Positions 8,886 through 17,888 are shown, counted from the stretch's first letter. The stretch is DNA of 64,000 nucleotides from Alteromonadaceae bacterium 2753L.S.0a.02 (GCA_007827375.1 VISH01000001.1:1240001-1304000), one strand, 5' to 3'. Program-made: numbers and translations. The notes: generated by a model not told the origin, from the letters alone.

Positions 8886-9496
8886 AACAGCAAACCGTAT
8901 TAAATTGAGGTGACACAACGCCGCAGCATTGTATAAACGCGTTGCGGCCGCTACGGCTTTGCGTTCTTTCACACATCTTTTGCGCGATATCACACTTTTT
9001 TATTTGCGCTTATCCGCACTATAAAAGGGAGTAAATATCGCTATAAAAATTTCTAATCGATTTAATTGTTTGTTGCCAGTACTATAAGCGGTGCGATGCT
9101 TAGACGAGCGTTCTAATAATTTTAAGTTAATACGGAACCAACCCACAGCTCAATTGAATAATGCTTGAGCGGGGTTGCTTACTGGTCTAGGCTTTGCGCT
9201 GAAAAGGACAACATAATAATAATTTTGGAATGAGTTCAGGTTGTCTCCATTGAGATTCTCCCAGTTGAAGCTACACAGCTTTACTGCGCATTTGCTCGTA
9301 GCGTTTTTTAACTCTTATAAGAGTTAATTCGGTTTTATACGAGCGGTTAAAGTCAATATGGTGGTGCATTCCAAGGTGTATTACGCCTCACAAAAATAAC
9401 ATTCTTCGCCGGCTTATAAGCGGTGTACGAGGCAAATTCCCGGGACGGAAATAGGTGAAAATAATTTCTAATCCAAATGTTAATCAGGAGAAACAC
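8886..9496. promoter_or_regulatory. Long (611-bp) leader/intergenic region upstream of the LPMO gene
   Basis: No gene is supported here. It holds a 20-bp perfect palindrome (9308-9327), the block shared with the CBM2-gene promoter (9343-9370), and the short word TATAAGCGGTG twice (about 9083 and 9415). AGGAGA at 9485-9490 is the ribosome site of the LPMO gene. The length suggests complex control or an untranslated leader. The conserved core of the c-di-GMP-I riboswitch, known upstream of gbpA-type genes in vibrios, was looked for by eye and not seen. Confidence 0.4.
9308..9327. promoter_or_regulatory. 20-bp perfect palindrome, candidate operator
   Basis: TTAACTCTTATAAGAGTTAA is a perfect inverted repeat without spacer, about 170 bp upstream of the LPMO start codon. 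It has the size and A/T-rich symmetry of a binding site for a dimeric repressor or activator. As RNA it would be a weak hairpin without a loop, so a DNA operator is more likely. The binding protein is unknown. Confidence 0.45.
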
Positions 9497-10555
9497 ATGT
9501 TTGCTTCTAAAGTCATAAAAACCTCTGCAGCCCTCGCGCTCATGGGTTTCGCTAGCATGGCGTTCAGCCATGGTTATATTGAAAGTCCTCCTTCTCGACA
9601 GCAGCACTGTGGTAAAGAAGTTAACCCCGACAACCCATCAAGCAGCAAGTGTGACGAGGCTTTTGCCAACTACCGCGCTCAGGGTGGTCAAAACTCCCAT
9701 TGGTACAATTTCATGAGTGTGGTTGCACACCACCAGGGCCGTAAAGTTGTAAAAGATACCCAGCATGTATGTGGGTTTGACGGAGAAACTTGGAATCCTG
9801 CGCCCTACGATACTCCAGCTAACTGGCCTGTTACCTCGTTCAGCTCTGGCCAGCAAACCTTCTCTTGGAACATCAGCTATGGTCCGCACTTTAGCGATAC
9901 TGAAGAATTGGTTTTCTGGATAACCAAACCCGGTTTTAGCTTCGACCCTACACGTGAACTTACCTGGGACGATTTCGAAGCCGAACCTTTCTGTGATCAA
10001 AAACTGGTTCCGTTCGGTGACTTCAGTTCAAATGGTAACGTTTCCGCTGATATGGGCGCTAGCCTCATCAATGTAAGTTGTAACGTGCCCAGCCGTTCTG
10101 GCCGTCATGTGATTTTTGCTGAATGGGGCCGCAACGAGCACACCTGGGAGCGCTTCTTCAGTTGTGTGGACGTTAACTTTGGTGGTGGTAGCAGTACTTC
10201 TTCGAGCAGTACCTCGTCTTCCAGCTCATCGTCCAGTTCCAGCTCCAGTTCTTCTTCTAGCTCCAGCTCTTCCAGCAGTTCTTCCGGCTGGGGTGGTTCA
10301 TCTTCCAGCAGCAGTTCCAGCTCGTCCAGCAGCAGCTCTAGCAGTTCTTCCACCAGTGGTGGCAGCGGTGGCAGTTGCAGCGGTGTAAATGAATACCCCA
10401 ACTGGCCTGCGCGCGATTGGTCTGGTGGTCCGTACAACCATGCCAACCCAGGCGATCAGATGGTTTACCAAAACACTTTGTATAAAGCGAATTGGTACAC
10501 CGCGTCAGTTCCAGGTAGCGACAATTCCTGGACTACCGTTGGTGCTTGTAACTAG
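9497..10555 (+). CDS. AA10 lytic polysaccharide monooxygenase with poly-Ser linker and CBM5-like module
   Basis: 352 residues from ATG 9497 (AGGAGA just upstream; the frame extends to 9455 but lacks a site). A signal peptide is cut before His25 (FASMAFS/HGYIESPPSRQQHC), giving the N-terminal His that forms half of the copper histidine brace. The second brace His lies in ISYGPHFSDTEEL and the axial Phe in ERFFSCVDVNF. Chitin-type AA10 features include ITKPGFSFDPTRELTWDDFE and EPFC. Two poly-Ser stretches separated by GWGG link to a C-terminal module (CSGVNEYPNWPARDWSGG, then YKANWYTASVPGS, WTTVGAC) of the CBM5/12 or CBM73 chitin-binding type. Predicted to cleave crystalline chitin oxidatively; cellulose activity cannot be excluded. 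Secreted. Confidence 0.93.
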   Translation: MFASKVIKTSAALALMGFASMAFSHGYIESPPSRQQHCGKEVNPDNPSSSKCDEAFANYRAQGGQNSHWYNFMSVVAHHQGRKVVKDTQHVCGFDGETWNPAPYDTPANWPVTSFSSGQQTFSWNISYGPHFSDTEELVFWITKPGFSFDPTRELTWDDFEAEPFCDQKLVPFGDFSSNGNVSADMGASLINVSCNVPSRSGRHVIFAEWGRNEHTWERFFSCVDVNFGGGSSTSSSSTSSSSSSSSSSSSSSSSSSSSSSSSGWGGSSSSSSSSSSSSSSSSSSTSGGSGGSCSGVNEYPNWPARDWSGGPYNHANPGDQMVYQNTLYKANWYTASVPGSDNSWTTVGACN

Positions 10556-10591
10556 TCATCTGGGTAAGTCATAGTTCGTAGATTTGGCGAG

Positions 10592-10615
10592 CCGTGCTGC
10601 ACTACAGCAGCACGG
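10592..10615 (+). terminator. Stem-loop after the LPMO gene
   Basis: A perfect 9-bp G/C-rich stem (CCGTGCTGC/GCAGCACGG) with a 6-base loop lies 37 bp after the LPMO stop. It lacks a T tract, so it may be a 3' stabilising hairpin or an inefficient terminator. Confidence 0.5.
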
Positions 10616-10736
10616 TATTACTCAAGGTTCCGTAAGTTTCCTGGAACGGTCAAAATTGCCAACGCGACTATCGATAAGGATGATTGTAAATGGATGTCGC
10701 TTTATCCTTAGCTGTCGCTTTAAGCGATATCACTTG

Positions 10737-10768
10737 CTAACCCAGCTCAGGCTGGGTTAGTTTGTTTT
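10737..10768 (+). terminator. Rho-independent terminator
   Basis: A perfect 10-bp stem (CTAACCCAGC/GCTGGGTTAG) with loop TCAG is followed by TTTGTTTT. It terminates LPMO transcription before the next gene on the same strand. Confidence 0.85.
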
Positions 10769-10815
10769 GGGGCCAGGGAAATGGTGCTTACTTCCATTTT
10801 TATCAGTGAATTAAC

Positions 10816-11409
10816 ATGAATAAAACTGTTTGGCTTGTGTTAATTGTCGGTGTTGCAGTGTTGGTGGGCGTTGTTATAATTTTCCCCAGGCAACCAGTAT
10901 CAACCCCAGCAATAATACCTTTAACCGATAAAACAGAAAGCGTAAAAACTTCCCCCACGGTCGCAACACCGGTACCCGTTCAACAACCGCAGCAAGACGC
11001 CACCCCGACAAAAATACCCAGTGCTGAATCGACCACTGAAAGTATTAAGCAGCCCGAAGCACCGCAGTTGCCACCACGAGAACATCCCACAGAAAAACAG
11101 TTTTTATTGTGCGAGCATATTATTTCGGGGGTGACCCAATACGGTTTTACTGGAGAAATCCGTTTGATTAACAAGGGTAAAAAGACAGTTAATGGCTGGT
11201 CTGTTACCTGGCAGTACGACGATGGATCTATGATTATCGACGCCGAAGACGTTGCGCTCTCCGGAAATAACCCTTACACCGGGGAATATCTCGATTGGAA
11301 TGCTGAAATCAAACCGGGTGAAACCGTGAAGTTTAAATTTTCCGGGCTACTCGGTGGTGAAGGTGGTGCACCTACCAATATTCGGGTTACTGGTGATTCC
11401 TGCATGTAA
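10816..11409 (+). CDS. Membrane-anchored CBM2-like protein
   Basis: 197 residues. One N-terminal hydrophobic segment (about residues 5-24, VWLVLIVGVAVLVGVVIIF) without a clear cleavage site suggests a membrane anchor. It is followed by a Pro/Thr/Gln-rich linker to about residue 93. The C-terminal ~100 residues form a CBM2-like module flanked by two Cys (LLCEHI ... GDSCM) with GFTGEIRLINKG, VNGWSVTW, ALSGNNPYTGEYLDWN and IKPGETVKFKFSG. It carries no catalytic domain, so it probably holds the cell to polysaccharide or presents bound substrate. It follows the LPMO gene but is separated from it by a terminator. Confidence 0.8.
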   Translation: MNKTVWLVLIVGVAVLVGVVIIFPRQPVSTPAIIPLTDKTESVKTSPTVATPVPVQQPQQDATPTKIPSAESTTESIKQPEAPQLPPREHPTEKQFLLCEHIISGVTQYGFTGEIRLINKGKKTVNGWSVTWQYDDGSMIIDAEDVALSGNNPYTGEYLDWNAEIKPGETVKFKFSGLLGGEGGAPTNIRVTGDSCM

Positions 11410-11475
11410 AGTTTTTCTGTCGAATAAAGCAAAGGTTTTACTGGGTAATAAAACAATAATTAAACAGGCCTGATT

Positions 11476-13041
11476 ATGAAATCTAATAAACAAAAACCCC
11501 ACTACCAAACCCTGGATATGCTGGTTTTTTACGGTACGGTTACCATTACTGGTGCTGCGGTGATGATGGTTGAACTTCTGGGTACGCGAATTATTGGCCC
11601 GTACTATGGAGTAAGCCTTGTCGTCTGGTCGTCGCTGTTGTCTGTTTCCTTGCTGGCTTTATCTATTGGCTACTTTATTGGGGGGCATTGCGCTGATAAA
11701 AATATCGCGTTTCGCTTGCCTCACGCCGTATTTGCCGCAGGAGTAATGGTTGCCCTGATACCGCCATTAAGCCAACCCGTGCAGGTGTTTTTTAATGTGT
11801 TGGGTTTGCGCGGCGGTGCGTTGTCCAGCGCCTTCGTGTTGTTTACGCCAGCGTTGGTGTTTTTGGGTATGGCTGGGCCTTTTGTTATTCGCACAGCCAC
11901 TGAACGCCTGGAAAATGTGGGCTCAACGGCGGGTAATGTATATGCCATTAGCACGATCGGCAGTGTCGCTGGCACCCTGCTATTAGGGTTTTTCCTGTTG
12001 CCGTTATTCGGAACCTACGCAATCCTTATTTCATTGGCATTTGTGCTAATAGCGCTTGCCCTAAGCTTGGCGATCTACGAAAAAAACCGCCTGGGCGTTA
12101 AATACAAATGGGGTGGCTGGATCGTGAGTTCTGCCATCGTGTTGGGAATCATTGGTTTGCAACTTGTTAACAACCACCAAAAAAAAGCGTTAGAGGACGG
12201 CTATAAAGTGGTTTATGAAGCCGAGACGCATTATGGCTGGGTTAGGGTGATTGATCAGGAAGACAAGGAGTTGCGTTGGTTAATGTCCGATGCCTCAACC
12301 ATTGGCGTTGAGCATAAGCCCACTGGTACCGGGCTATTAGGCTACCAAACCATTGTGCGCAATTTGCCATTATTTAATAGCGAAGGCAAAACGGCTTTAT
12401 TGATCGGATTGGGCGCGGGTCATTTAGTCGCTGATCTACAAAAATATGGCATCAAAACCGATGCCATAGAAATCGATCCTGCGGTGGCCTTTGCCGCAGA
12501 ACACTACTTCAATTTAAAACCCACTGGCAAGGTTATTGTTGGTGATGCGCGTTACCAAGTGCAGCAACTTAACAAGACCTATGATTTTATCATTCACGAT
12601 TGCTTCACCGGTGGTGCGGAACCCTTTCATTTATTAAGCCAAGAGATGATGCAAGAGCTAAAAACTAAGTTAAATCCCGGGGGTATATTGGCAATAAATT
12701 TTGTGGGATTTACCGATAAAAATCGATTAAAACCGGTAAAAGCCATAGCTGCGACTCTCGATGCTGAATTTGCTAATCGTAAAAACTATGCGCGCGCACC
12801 AGAGCAGGAGTTTTCGGATTATGTTTTTATTGTCTCCGACAGCAAACTGGCACTAAACAAGACTTCAGCGAGCGTCGAACGCATAACATGGCTGAATGAA
12901 CACGAACTTGATATTTCTGGCGACGAAGTGAGAATAATAACCGACGATTACAATCCGCTTGAGTATCTGCAAATTGCGAAAGCCGAATACTATCGAGACG
13001 TATTGGTTGATCGCGTAGGCGCTTCTGTTCTATTTCGCTGA
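11476..13041 (+). CDS. Membrane-bound spermidine-synthase-like protein (fused MFS/spermidine synthase type)
   Basis: 521 residues. The first ~240 carry about seven hydrophobic segments beginning with the conserved GAAVMMVELLGTRIIGPYYG and WSSLLSVSLLALSIGYFIGG. The C-terminal half is a Rossmann-type methyltransferase/polyamine synthase domain with the nucleotide loop LLIGLGAGHLVADL, the acidic AIEIDPAV, GDAR and DFIIHDCFTGGAEP. This architecture is widespread in proteobacteria and its substrate is not established; aminopropyl transfer at the membrane is only inferred from the fold. No polyamine pathway genes are nearby. It is convergent with the next gene, with an 8-bp gap. Confidence 0.8.
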   Translation: MKSNKQKPHYQTLDMLVFYGTVTITGAAVMMVELLGTRIIGPYYGVSLVVWSSLLSVSLLALSIGYFIGGHCADKNIAFRLPHAVFAAGVMVALIPPLSQPVQVFFNVLGLRGGALSSAFVLFTPALVFLGMAGPFVIRTATERLENVGSTAGNVYAISTIGSVAGTLLLGFFLLPLFGTYAILISLAFVLIALALSLAIYEKNRLGVKYKWGGWIVSSAIVLGIIGLQLVNNHQKKALEDGYKVVYEAETHYGWVRVIDQEDKELRWLMSDASTIGVEHKPTGTGLLGYQTIVRNLPLFNSEGKTALLIGLGAGHLVADLQKYGIKTDAIEIDPAVAFAAEHYFNLKPTGKVIVGDARYQVQQLNKTYDFIIHDCFTGGAEPFHLLSQEMMQELKTKLNPGGILAINFVGFTDKNRLKPVKAIAATLDAEFANRKNYARAPEQEFSDYVFIVSDSKLALNKTSASVERITWLNEHELDISGDEVRIITDDYNPLEYLQIAKAEYYRDVLVDRVGASVLFR

Positions 13042-13049
13042 AGACATTT

Positions 13050-14702
13050 TTATAAAGTTTTTAAATATTCTATGAGCTGCCATTTCTTTTGTTCGCTTAA
13101 ACCCACGCCATGTTCGTGACCGCGATTGCTGTTGCCGTAGAGTCGAGTGTTAAACAATGAAGTGAACGGTTTTTCCTGTTGTCGTATTCCAAATTTAATC
13201 GGGTCGAAATCCAAAGCGCCCACATTAAATTGCATGGGTCGCTGATTGGCTGGCTGTAAGATATCGTAAATCGTTGGCACAGAGCCATTGTGAAGATAGG
13301 GTGCACTGGCCCAGAGACCATTTAATGGGCGTGCTTTATAGTTTGTCGCGCCTGTTTGCGGCGTGAAATTGTATTGGTCTTGCTTCTCTGTAAGTATCGA
13401 TTTTAAGGTCGCCCAGGGTTTGTTTGCCATTGCGCCAGACGCTGCGTGTACTACCAAATCGAACGTCGAAATTTCTGCGGGCATTTTTTCACCGGCTATA
13501 CCGGCAAGTAGCTTTTTGCCCTGTAGAGTCGCGGTTTTTGATTTCGCATTCACAAAGTTTTCGGCCATAACTGGGTCGGTACCTATGGTTTCCACGGCAA
13601 CCGGCGTGGCTTTGAGTTTGCGAAGTGGGTCGCTACTGTCGACCACACTATGACAACTTTGGCAGTGTTGCTGATACAGCTTTTCCCCAGCTGTTGCCTT
13701 TTCTCGATCAATTTTTCCGAAAATATCCTCTGGCCATCGCGGTGCGGTTAATAGATAGAAGTTTTTCTGTAGCTCGCCCAAATTGCTTATTTTTACTGAA
13801 TTTCTATAGCCCAGAAGTGGTTTACTGAACAAATTGATAGTGCCATACACCGCTAACGCGGTAGTAACGTTTTGCCCAAGGGGGCCGGGCTCTTTATTCG
13901 GTGCCGATGCGTTCCACTGCACAACATCGAGATGCGACGCATCCCATAAAACCGGAACGCTTACCGGGGCATTGGCGCTGCGGGCGTTGTCGGGTTGTTG
14001 CAGTGCCTCGACGCTTACTGCGTTAAATATCTGCCCAAATGCATCAAGGCGTCCGTAGCCATAAGGTACTTCACTGTGGTTGATAGCGATACGGTTTTTC
14101 AAGAAGTTATAGCGCTCTGTGATTGACGCACGCAAAGCGTCATTATTTTCTGTTTTTAAATTTTGGGCGAATCTCGCTAGCTTTGCCGGATTATTTAGGA
14201 GTGCCTGCAAGGCGTCACGAAGGCTGGATTCAAAGGCGGTAAAATCAAACATACCCGGAGCACCATCGATGAGCAGCCGGGCGCCTTGATAATGAACTAT
14301 GCCTGTGTGACAAGCTGTGCAGGTTAAACCCAGCCATGTGCCTTGGTTGGTATGATCCGGTGCAAAACCCAGTGGTAGCGCATCTGGGTTGTTTGGGGAA
14401 ACTTGCTGTGGAATAAATCCGAGGCTTTCGATATGTGCATCGCTTAAAAAAAGCTGTTGTGAATCTGCGAGTTCCAGATGAATAAACCATTCGTAGGGCA
14501 ATAGCCGAGAGCCAAAACTTAACTGGCTCATGGTGTTTCGAAGATCTGGTGACCAGTTTTGATCAAGCGTAATTGCGCCATTAACTGCGCCGCGTGCCAC
14601 AGGCGTTATTTTGGGGCTTTTGGAGCAACTTGGAATGCAGGAGAGAACAACAACTTGGAGGGCAATTATGAGTATGGCCGTGTTGCGATCAAGCATGAGC
14701 AC
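13050..14702 (-). CDS. Di-heme cytochrome c lipoprotein (RoxA/peroxidase-related)
   Basis: 550 residues (an in-frame ATG two codons later is equally possible). The lipoprotein-type signal ends in VVVLSC (Cys22). Two c-type heme sites are visible: C128-TA-C131-H132 and CQSCH at about residue 343. The distal C-terminal signature ASAPYLHNGSVPTIYDIL is shared by RoxA-like and di-heme peroxidase-like proteins. It therefore acts in the periplasm, anchored to a membrane, most likely as a peroxidase or oxygen-activating enzyme. It has no peroxidase-partner gene beside it. It runs in the same direction as znuB but ends far from it and is unlikely to be part of the znu operon. Confidence 0.8.
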   Translation of the reverse strand: MLMLDRNTAILIIALQVVVLSCIPSCSKSPKITPVARGAVNGAITLDQNWSPDLRNTMSQLSFGSRLLPYEWFIHLELADSQQLFLSDAHIESLGFIPQQVSPNNPDALPLGFAPDHTNQGTWLGLTCTACHTGIVHYQGARLLIDGAPGMFDFTAFESSLRDALQALLNNPAKLARFAQNLKTENNDALRASITERYNFLKNRIAINHSEVPYGYGRLDAFGQIFNAVSVEALQQPDNARSANAPVSVPVLWDASHLDVVQWNASAPNKEPGPLGQNVTTALAVYGTINLFSKPLLGYRNSVKISNLGELQKNFYLLTAPRWPEDIFGKIDREKATAGEKLYQQHCQSCHSVVDSSDPLRKLKATPVAVETIGTDPVMAENFVNAKSKTATLQGKKLLAGIAGEKMPAEISTFDLVVHAASGAMANKPWATLKSILTEKQDQYNFTPQTGATNYKARPLNGLWASAPYLHNGSVPTIYDILQPANQRPMQFNVGALDFDPIKFGIRQQEKPFTSLFNTRLYGNSNRGHEHGVGLSEQKKWQLIEYLKTL

Positions 14703-14730
14703 TCCCTGAAAATGTTGTTTTTTAGTGAAG

Positions 14731-15528
14731 TTAACCAGTCTTAATAATAAGCGTTACTCCAAATATAGCACTTGCAAACAACACCACAGCAGGGCCTGCG
14801 GGAATATCCCAAAACAGCGAAAATAACAAGCCACCAAAAACCGCTGTCATTCCTACCACTGCAGCAGTCATTGCCATGGCTTCAGGTGAACGGGTAAGGC
14901 GTCGCGCTGCAGCCGCGGGAACAATTAACAAGGCAGTAATCAGTAGAACACCCACCAACTTCATACTTAAAGCAACTACCACTGCCATTAACGCCATAAG
15001 CAGCAATCGGAGTTTTTCAACGGCAAAACCTTCCACGCGTGCAAGGTCTTCGTCAATGGCAACCATCACCAATGCTCGCCAAAAACGTAAAAGTACCGCA
15101 ATGCAGATCGCACCGCCGCTGTAAATCATTATGAGGTCCGCGCTTGTTACGGTAAGTAGATCGCCAAACAGATACCCAAATAAATTAATCCGGGCGCTGG
15201 AAAGCAAACTCACACAAATCAAACCAGCGGCCAAAGTACTGTGCGACAGTATTCCGAGTAGCGTATCATTCGCAAGTAATTGCTGCTTTTGCAATTGCCA
15301 GAGAGAGAGGCTCACGATAAGACCACCGATCGCCATGGCGAGCGTTAAATTGACCCCCGCAAAAAAACCGAGAGCGACACCGAGCAGAGCTGAATGTGCC
15401 AGGGTATCTCCGAAGTAGGCCATTTTTCGCCATACAACAAAGGCGCCTAGGGGGCCGGCAATAGCAGCAACGCCCATACCCGCGATGAGTGGGTAGGCCA
15501 GAAGTTGTAATGTTTCAAGATTAATCAT
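14731..15528 (-). CDS. znuB: Zinc ABC transporter permease
   Basis: 265 residues from the ATG at 15526-15528; the frame runs to 15555 but this start overlaps the znuC stop by 8 bp, typical of coupling. About eight hydrophobic segments, with the conserved ABC-3 permease patterns GPLGAFVVWRKMAYFGDTLAHSA near the N-terminus and LLITALLIVPAAAARRL near residue 190. It forms the inner-membrane channel of the ZnuABC zinc importer with ZnuC (ATPase) and ZnuA (periplasmic binding protein, divergent at 16824). Expected to be repressed by Zur when zinc is plentiful. Confidence 0.93.
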   Translation of the reverse strand: MINLETLQLLAYPLIAGMGVAAIAGPLGAFVVWRKMAYFGDTLAHSALLGVALGFFAGVNLTLAMAIGGLIVSLSLWQLQKQQLLANDTLLGILSHSTLAAGLICVSLLSSARINLFGYLFGDLLTVTSADLIMIYSGGAICIAVLLRFWRALVMVAIDEDLARVEGFAVEKLRLLLMALMAVVVALSMKLVGVLLITALLIVPAAAARRLTRSPEAMAMTAAVVGMTAVFGGLLFSLFWDIPAGPAVVLFASAIFGVTLIIKTG

Positions 15529-16273
15529 GGCGGTGCCCGCAGGAAGATACAACATCGCCGTGCAGATTGTGCTGGTGATCGTGGTTGTGAGTATAAACGG
15601 CGATGTCGTCGGCGACGTTGCGACCGAAAAGTCTTAAATATTCGGGGTGCTTGCTGACACTATCGGGTTTTCCCTGGCAGCACACATGTTGATTAAGACA
15701 CACTACGGAATCTGTTTGGGCCATCACCAAATGCAAATCGTGCGATACCATTAATATCGCGCAGCCGAGTTGATCCCGGAGCGATGCGATGAGGCGATAC
15801 AAAGTAACCTGACCCGCCACATCAACACCTTGCAAGGGTTCGTCGAGCACCAACAATTGTGGTTTGCGCAACATTGCACGAGCCAATAACACACGCTGTA
15901 ATTCCCCTCCGGAGAGGCTGTTCACCTGGCTATTGCTCAGGTGCAGAATGCCCAGTTGTTCAAGTACGGCGGCGCGGTTAGCTTTTGAAGAGTCTGCGAG
16001 GCTTAAAAACCGACTTACCTTCAGGGGCATGCTGCTGTCGAGTCGCAATCGTTGCGGTACATAGCCGACGCGTAGGCCGGCACGGCGCAGAATTCGGCCG
16101 CTGTCGGGCAGTTCGAGGCCAGCGATGAGTTTTACCAGGGTGCTTTTGCCGGCGCCGTTCGGGCCAATGAGCGTGCAAATCTCGCGATCATTAAGTAGCA
16201 GGTTTACTCCGTCGAGCACCGTGCGGCCGTCGTAGGTTTTGCATACCTGCTGTAATTCAATCACGACGTTCAC
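15521..16273 (-). CDS. znuC: Zinc ABC transporter ATP-binding protein
   Basis: 250 residues. Walker A is GPNGAGKSTLVK (about residue 38), the Q-loop region reads VGYVPQRL, the ABC signature is NSLSGGELQRVLLARAML, Walker B is LLVLDEPLQGVD and the switch His is in MVSHDLH. The last ~20 residues are His-rich (HNHDHQHNLHGD), as in many ZnuC proteins, and may sense or buffer zinc. It overlaps zur upstream by 17 bp and znuB downstream by 8 bp, so zur-znuC-znuB is one translation-coupled operon. Confidence 0.94.
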   Translation of the reverse strand: MNVVIELQQVCKTYDGRTVLDGVNLLLNDREICTLIGPNGAGKSTLVKLIAGLELPDSGRILRRAGLRVGYVPQRLRLDSSMPLKVSRFLSLADSSKANRAAVLEQLGILHLSNSQVNSLSGGELQRVLLARAMLRKPQLLVLDEPLQGVDVAGQVTLYRLIASLRDQLGCAILMVSHDLHLVMAQTDSVVCLNQHVCCQGKPDSVSKHPEYLRLFGRNVADDIAVYTHNHDHQHNLHGDVVSSCGHRHD

Positions 16274-16748
16274 CTCTACAATCGGCGCAGATACCTACTA
16301 TTTCCAAAACTTTTTCCTGTACTTTAAACCGTTGTTGCGAAGCGCTGAGGTTGATGGCCTGTTGTATCGTGCGACTGGGAACCTCTTCTGTAAAACCACA
16401 ACGGGTACAAATAAACAGCGCGTCACTGTGGTTATCGCTGGGGTGAGTACAGCCGATGTAGGCATTCAACGAGTGGACTTTGTGTATCAAGCCATGTTCT
16501 ATCAAGAAATCGAGGGCGCGATAAACCGTGGGCGGTGCGACGCGAGTGCGATCTGAGTTGGCCTCCAGCATTTCCATGACAACATAGGCGCCCAGAGGCT
16601 TGTGGCTCTGCCAAATGAGCTCCAACACCTGACGCCGCAGTGGCGTTAAACGCACGCCGGCGCGCTGGCAAACGGTATCGGCGTTGCTCAATGCATTGGA
16701 AATGCAGCGTTTGTGATCATGATCGTGCTGGATATCGGACATGTTCAT
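16257..16748 (-). CDS. zur: Zinc uptake repressor Zur (Fur family)
   Basis: 163 residues from ATG 16748; a second in-frame ATG two codons on is possible. The Fur-family winged helix is at residues ~25-100 (RAGVRLTPLRRQVLELIW; APPTVYRALDFLIEHGLIHKV). The structural zinc site is two Cys pairs, CTRC and CADC, and regulatory-site ligands lie in GCTHPSDNHSD. It is the first gene of the zur-znuC-znuB operon and faces znuA across a palindromic Zur box, so it represses both transcripts and its own synthesis when zinc-loaded. Confidence 0.95.
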   Translation of the reverse strand: MNMSDIQHDHDHKRCISNALSNADTVCQRAGVRLTPLRRQVLELIWQSHKPLGAYVVMEMLEANSDRTRVAPPTVYRALDFLIEHGLIHKVHSLNAYIGCTHPSDNHSDALFICTRCGFTEEVPSRTIQQAINLSASQQRFKVQEKVLEIVGICADCRGERRD

Positions 16749-16775
16749 TTTGCGGTGATGAGGTAGCGGCTTTGA

Positions 16776-16799
16776 GTTATGTTATCATATAACATTTAC
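16776..16799. promoter_or_regulatory. Zur box in the zur/znuA divergent promoter
   Basis: GTTATGTTATCATATAACATTTAC is centred 35 bp upstream of the znuA start and about 40 bp from the zur start. It closely matches the gammaproteobacterial Zur palindrome built around TGTTATAnTATAACA, with near-perfect symmetry. One site can control both directions. Confidence 0.9.
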
Positions 16800-16823
16800 A
16801 GTTAATGAACGGTTTAAACAGAT

Positions 16824-17663
16824 ATGTTGCTACGTAGTCGCGTTATCGCGCTTATTTTTACGACGATGTTTAGCTTTAACGCTTCAGCAAATGGGGATTA
16901 TCAGGTGCTGGCAAGTATTCGACCATTGGCGTTAATCGTTCAGGATATTGTTAAGCTCGCAGAACTCGAAAATTCGGTAAGTGTTGATACCTTGCTGCAG
17001 CGTGGTCAGTCAGCACACCATTACGCGGTAAAACTTTCTGATATTCAACGTATAAAATCGGCGAATTTACTGGTTTGGGTCGGGCCACAATTAGAGCACT
17101 TTCTTGAAAAGCCGATAACACAATATCGCAGTTCGAATAGCCTGGCTTTTAGCACTGTTGTTGAACCAGATTCGGAAGATTCCCATCAGTGGTTGGATTA
17201 TGAACGTGCGATAAAGCTTGCTGATGCAGTTGCCGTGCAACTTCAATTAGCGTTTCCCAGAGCGAATCTTGCGAATGCAAGGCTTCAATTTATGCAGCGA
17301 TTGCAGCACCAACATGAACAGCTATTCGCGCAATACAGTGCATTACCAGGCTCGAAAGGTGTGGTGGTTTATCACAACGGCTTCGGTTACTTTCTTAAGC
17401 GTTATGGTGTTAAGCAATTGGCTTCGCTAACAGATGTGCCGGAACAACAAATAAGCATGAAACAATTATTGGCGGTGAAACCACTTGCTTCGCAGCGCTG
17501 TTTATTGGTCGATAAAGATGAACAGCAACTCGCTGCAGGTTATGCGTTGAAGCTCGATGCGCGTCTGGCTGTCGCCGATCTTCTAGCCGCAGATGACACG
17601 CTTACCAGTTATCCGGATTTTTTAAAACGGCTCAGCGATACTGTTGCTGATTGTTTGCCATAA
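16824..17663 (+). CDS. znuA: Zinc ABC transporter periplasmic binding protein
   Basis: 279 residues. The signal peptide ends near FSFNASANGDYQ. It is a cluster A-I metal-binding fold with likely zinc ligands in GQSAHHYAVKLSDIQ (His), VVVYHNGFGYFLKRYG (His) and the late acidic stretch LVDKDEQQ. The His/Asp-rich loop found in many ZnuA proteins is absent or reduced to EDSHQW. It is slightly shorter than typical ZnuA. It delivers Zn2+ to ZnuB/ZnuC encoded divergently and is regulated by the shared Zur box. Confidence 0.88.
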   Translation: MLLRSRVIALIFTTMFSFNASANGDYQVLASIRPLALIVQDIVKLAELENSVSVDTLLQRGQSAHHYAVKLSDIQRIKSANLLVWVGPQLEHFLEKPITQYRSSNSLAFSTVVEPDSEDSHQWLDYERAIKLADAVAVQLQLAFPRANLANARLQFMQRLQHQHEQLFAQYSALPGSKGVVVYHNGFGYFLKRYGVKQLASLTDVPEQQISMKQLLAVKPLASQRCLLVDKDEQQLAAGYALKLDARLAVADLLAADDTLTSYPDFLKRLSDTVADCLP

Positions 17664-17703
17664 AAGGGTGTTTGTTTCGCACGAATCCCCGCGAACGCAG
17701 GAC

Positions 17704-17746
17704 AAAAAAAAGCCCTGCACATAGTAAGAGGAAGGGAGTGCAGGGC
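17704..17746 (-). terminator. Rho-independent terminator for the small exported protein gene
   Basis: On the minus strand a perfect 9-bp stem (GCCCTGCAC/GTGCAGGGC) with a 17-base loop is followed by eight T residues. It lies about 140 bp after the stop of the gene ending at 17889, leaving a long 3' untranslated segment with another hairpin (17790-17808). Confidence 0.85.
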
Positions 17747-17888
17747 CAAGACTCGGTAATAAACCGGCGTGTCTATGAGGGAACTGAAACCGGCCTCATC
17801 GGAGGTCGGGTTTGGGCACGAAGCCCAAAAAAGTGCAATCGAGACGCTATACAGCAGGTTTCACTACTACAAACTTCAGAGAAACCTA

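Noticed and set aside
8886..9496. Possible c-di-GMP (GEMM) riboswitch before the LPMO gene
   Set aside because: gbpA-type genes have one in vibrios, but the conserved core sequences were not visible on reading the leader.
10105..10446. Antisense and shifted frames over the LPMO poly-Ser linker
   Set aside because: Same linker artefact; the LPMO frame explains the region.
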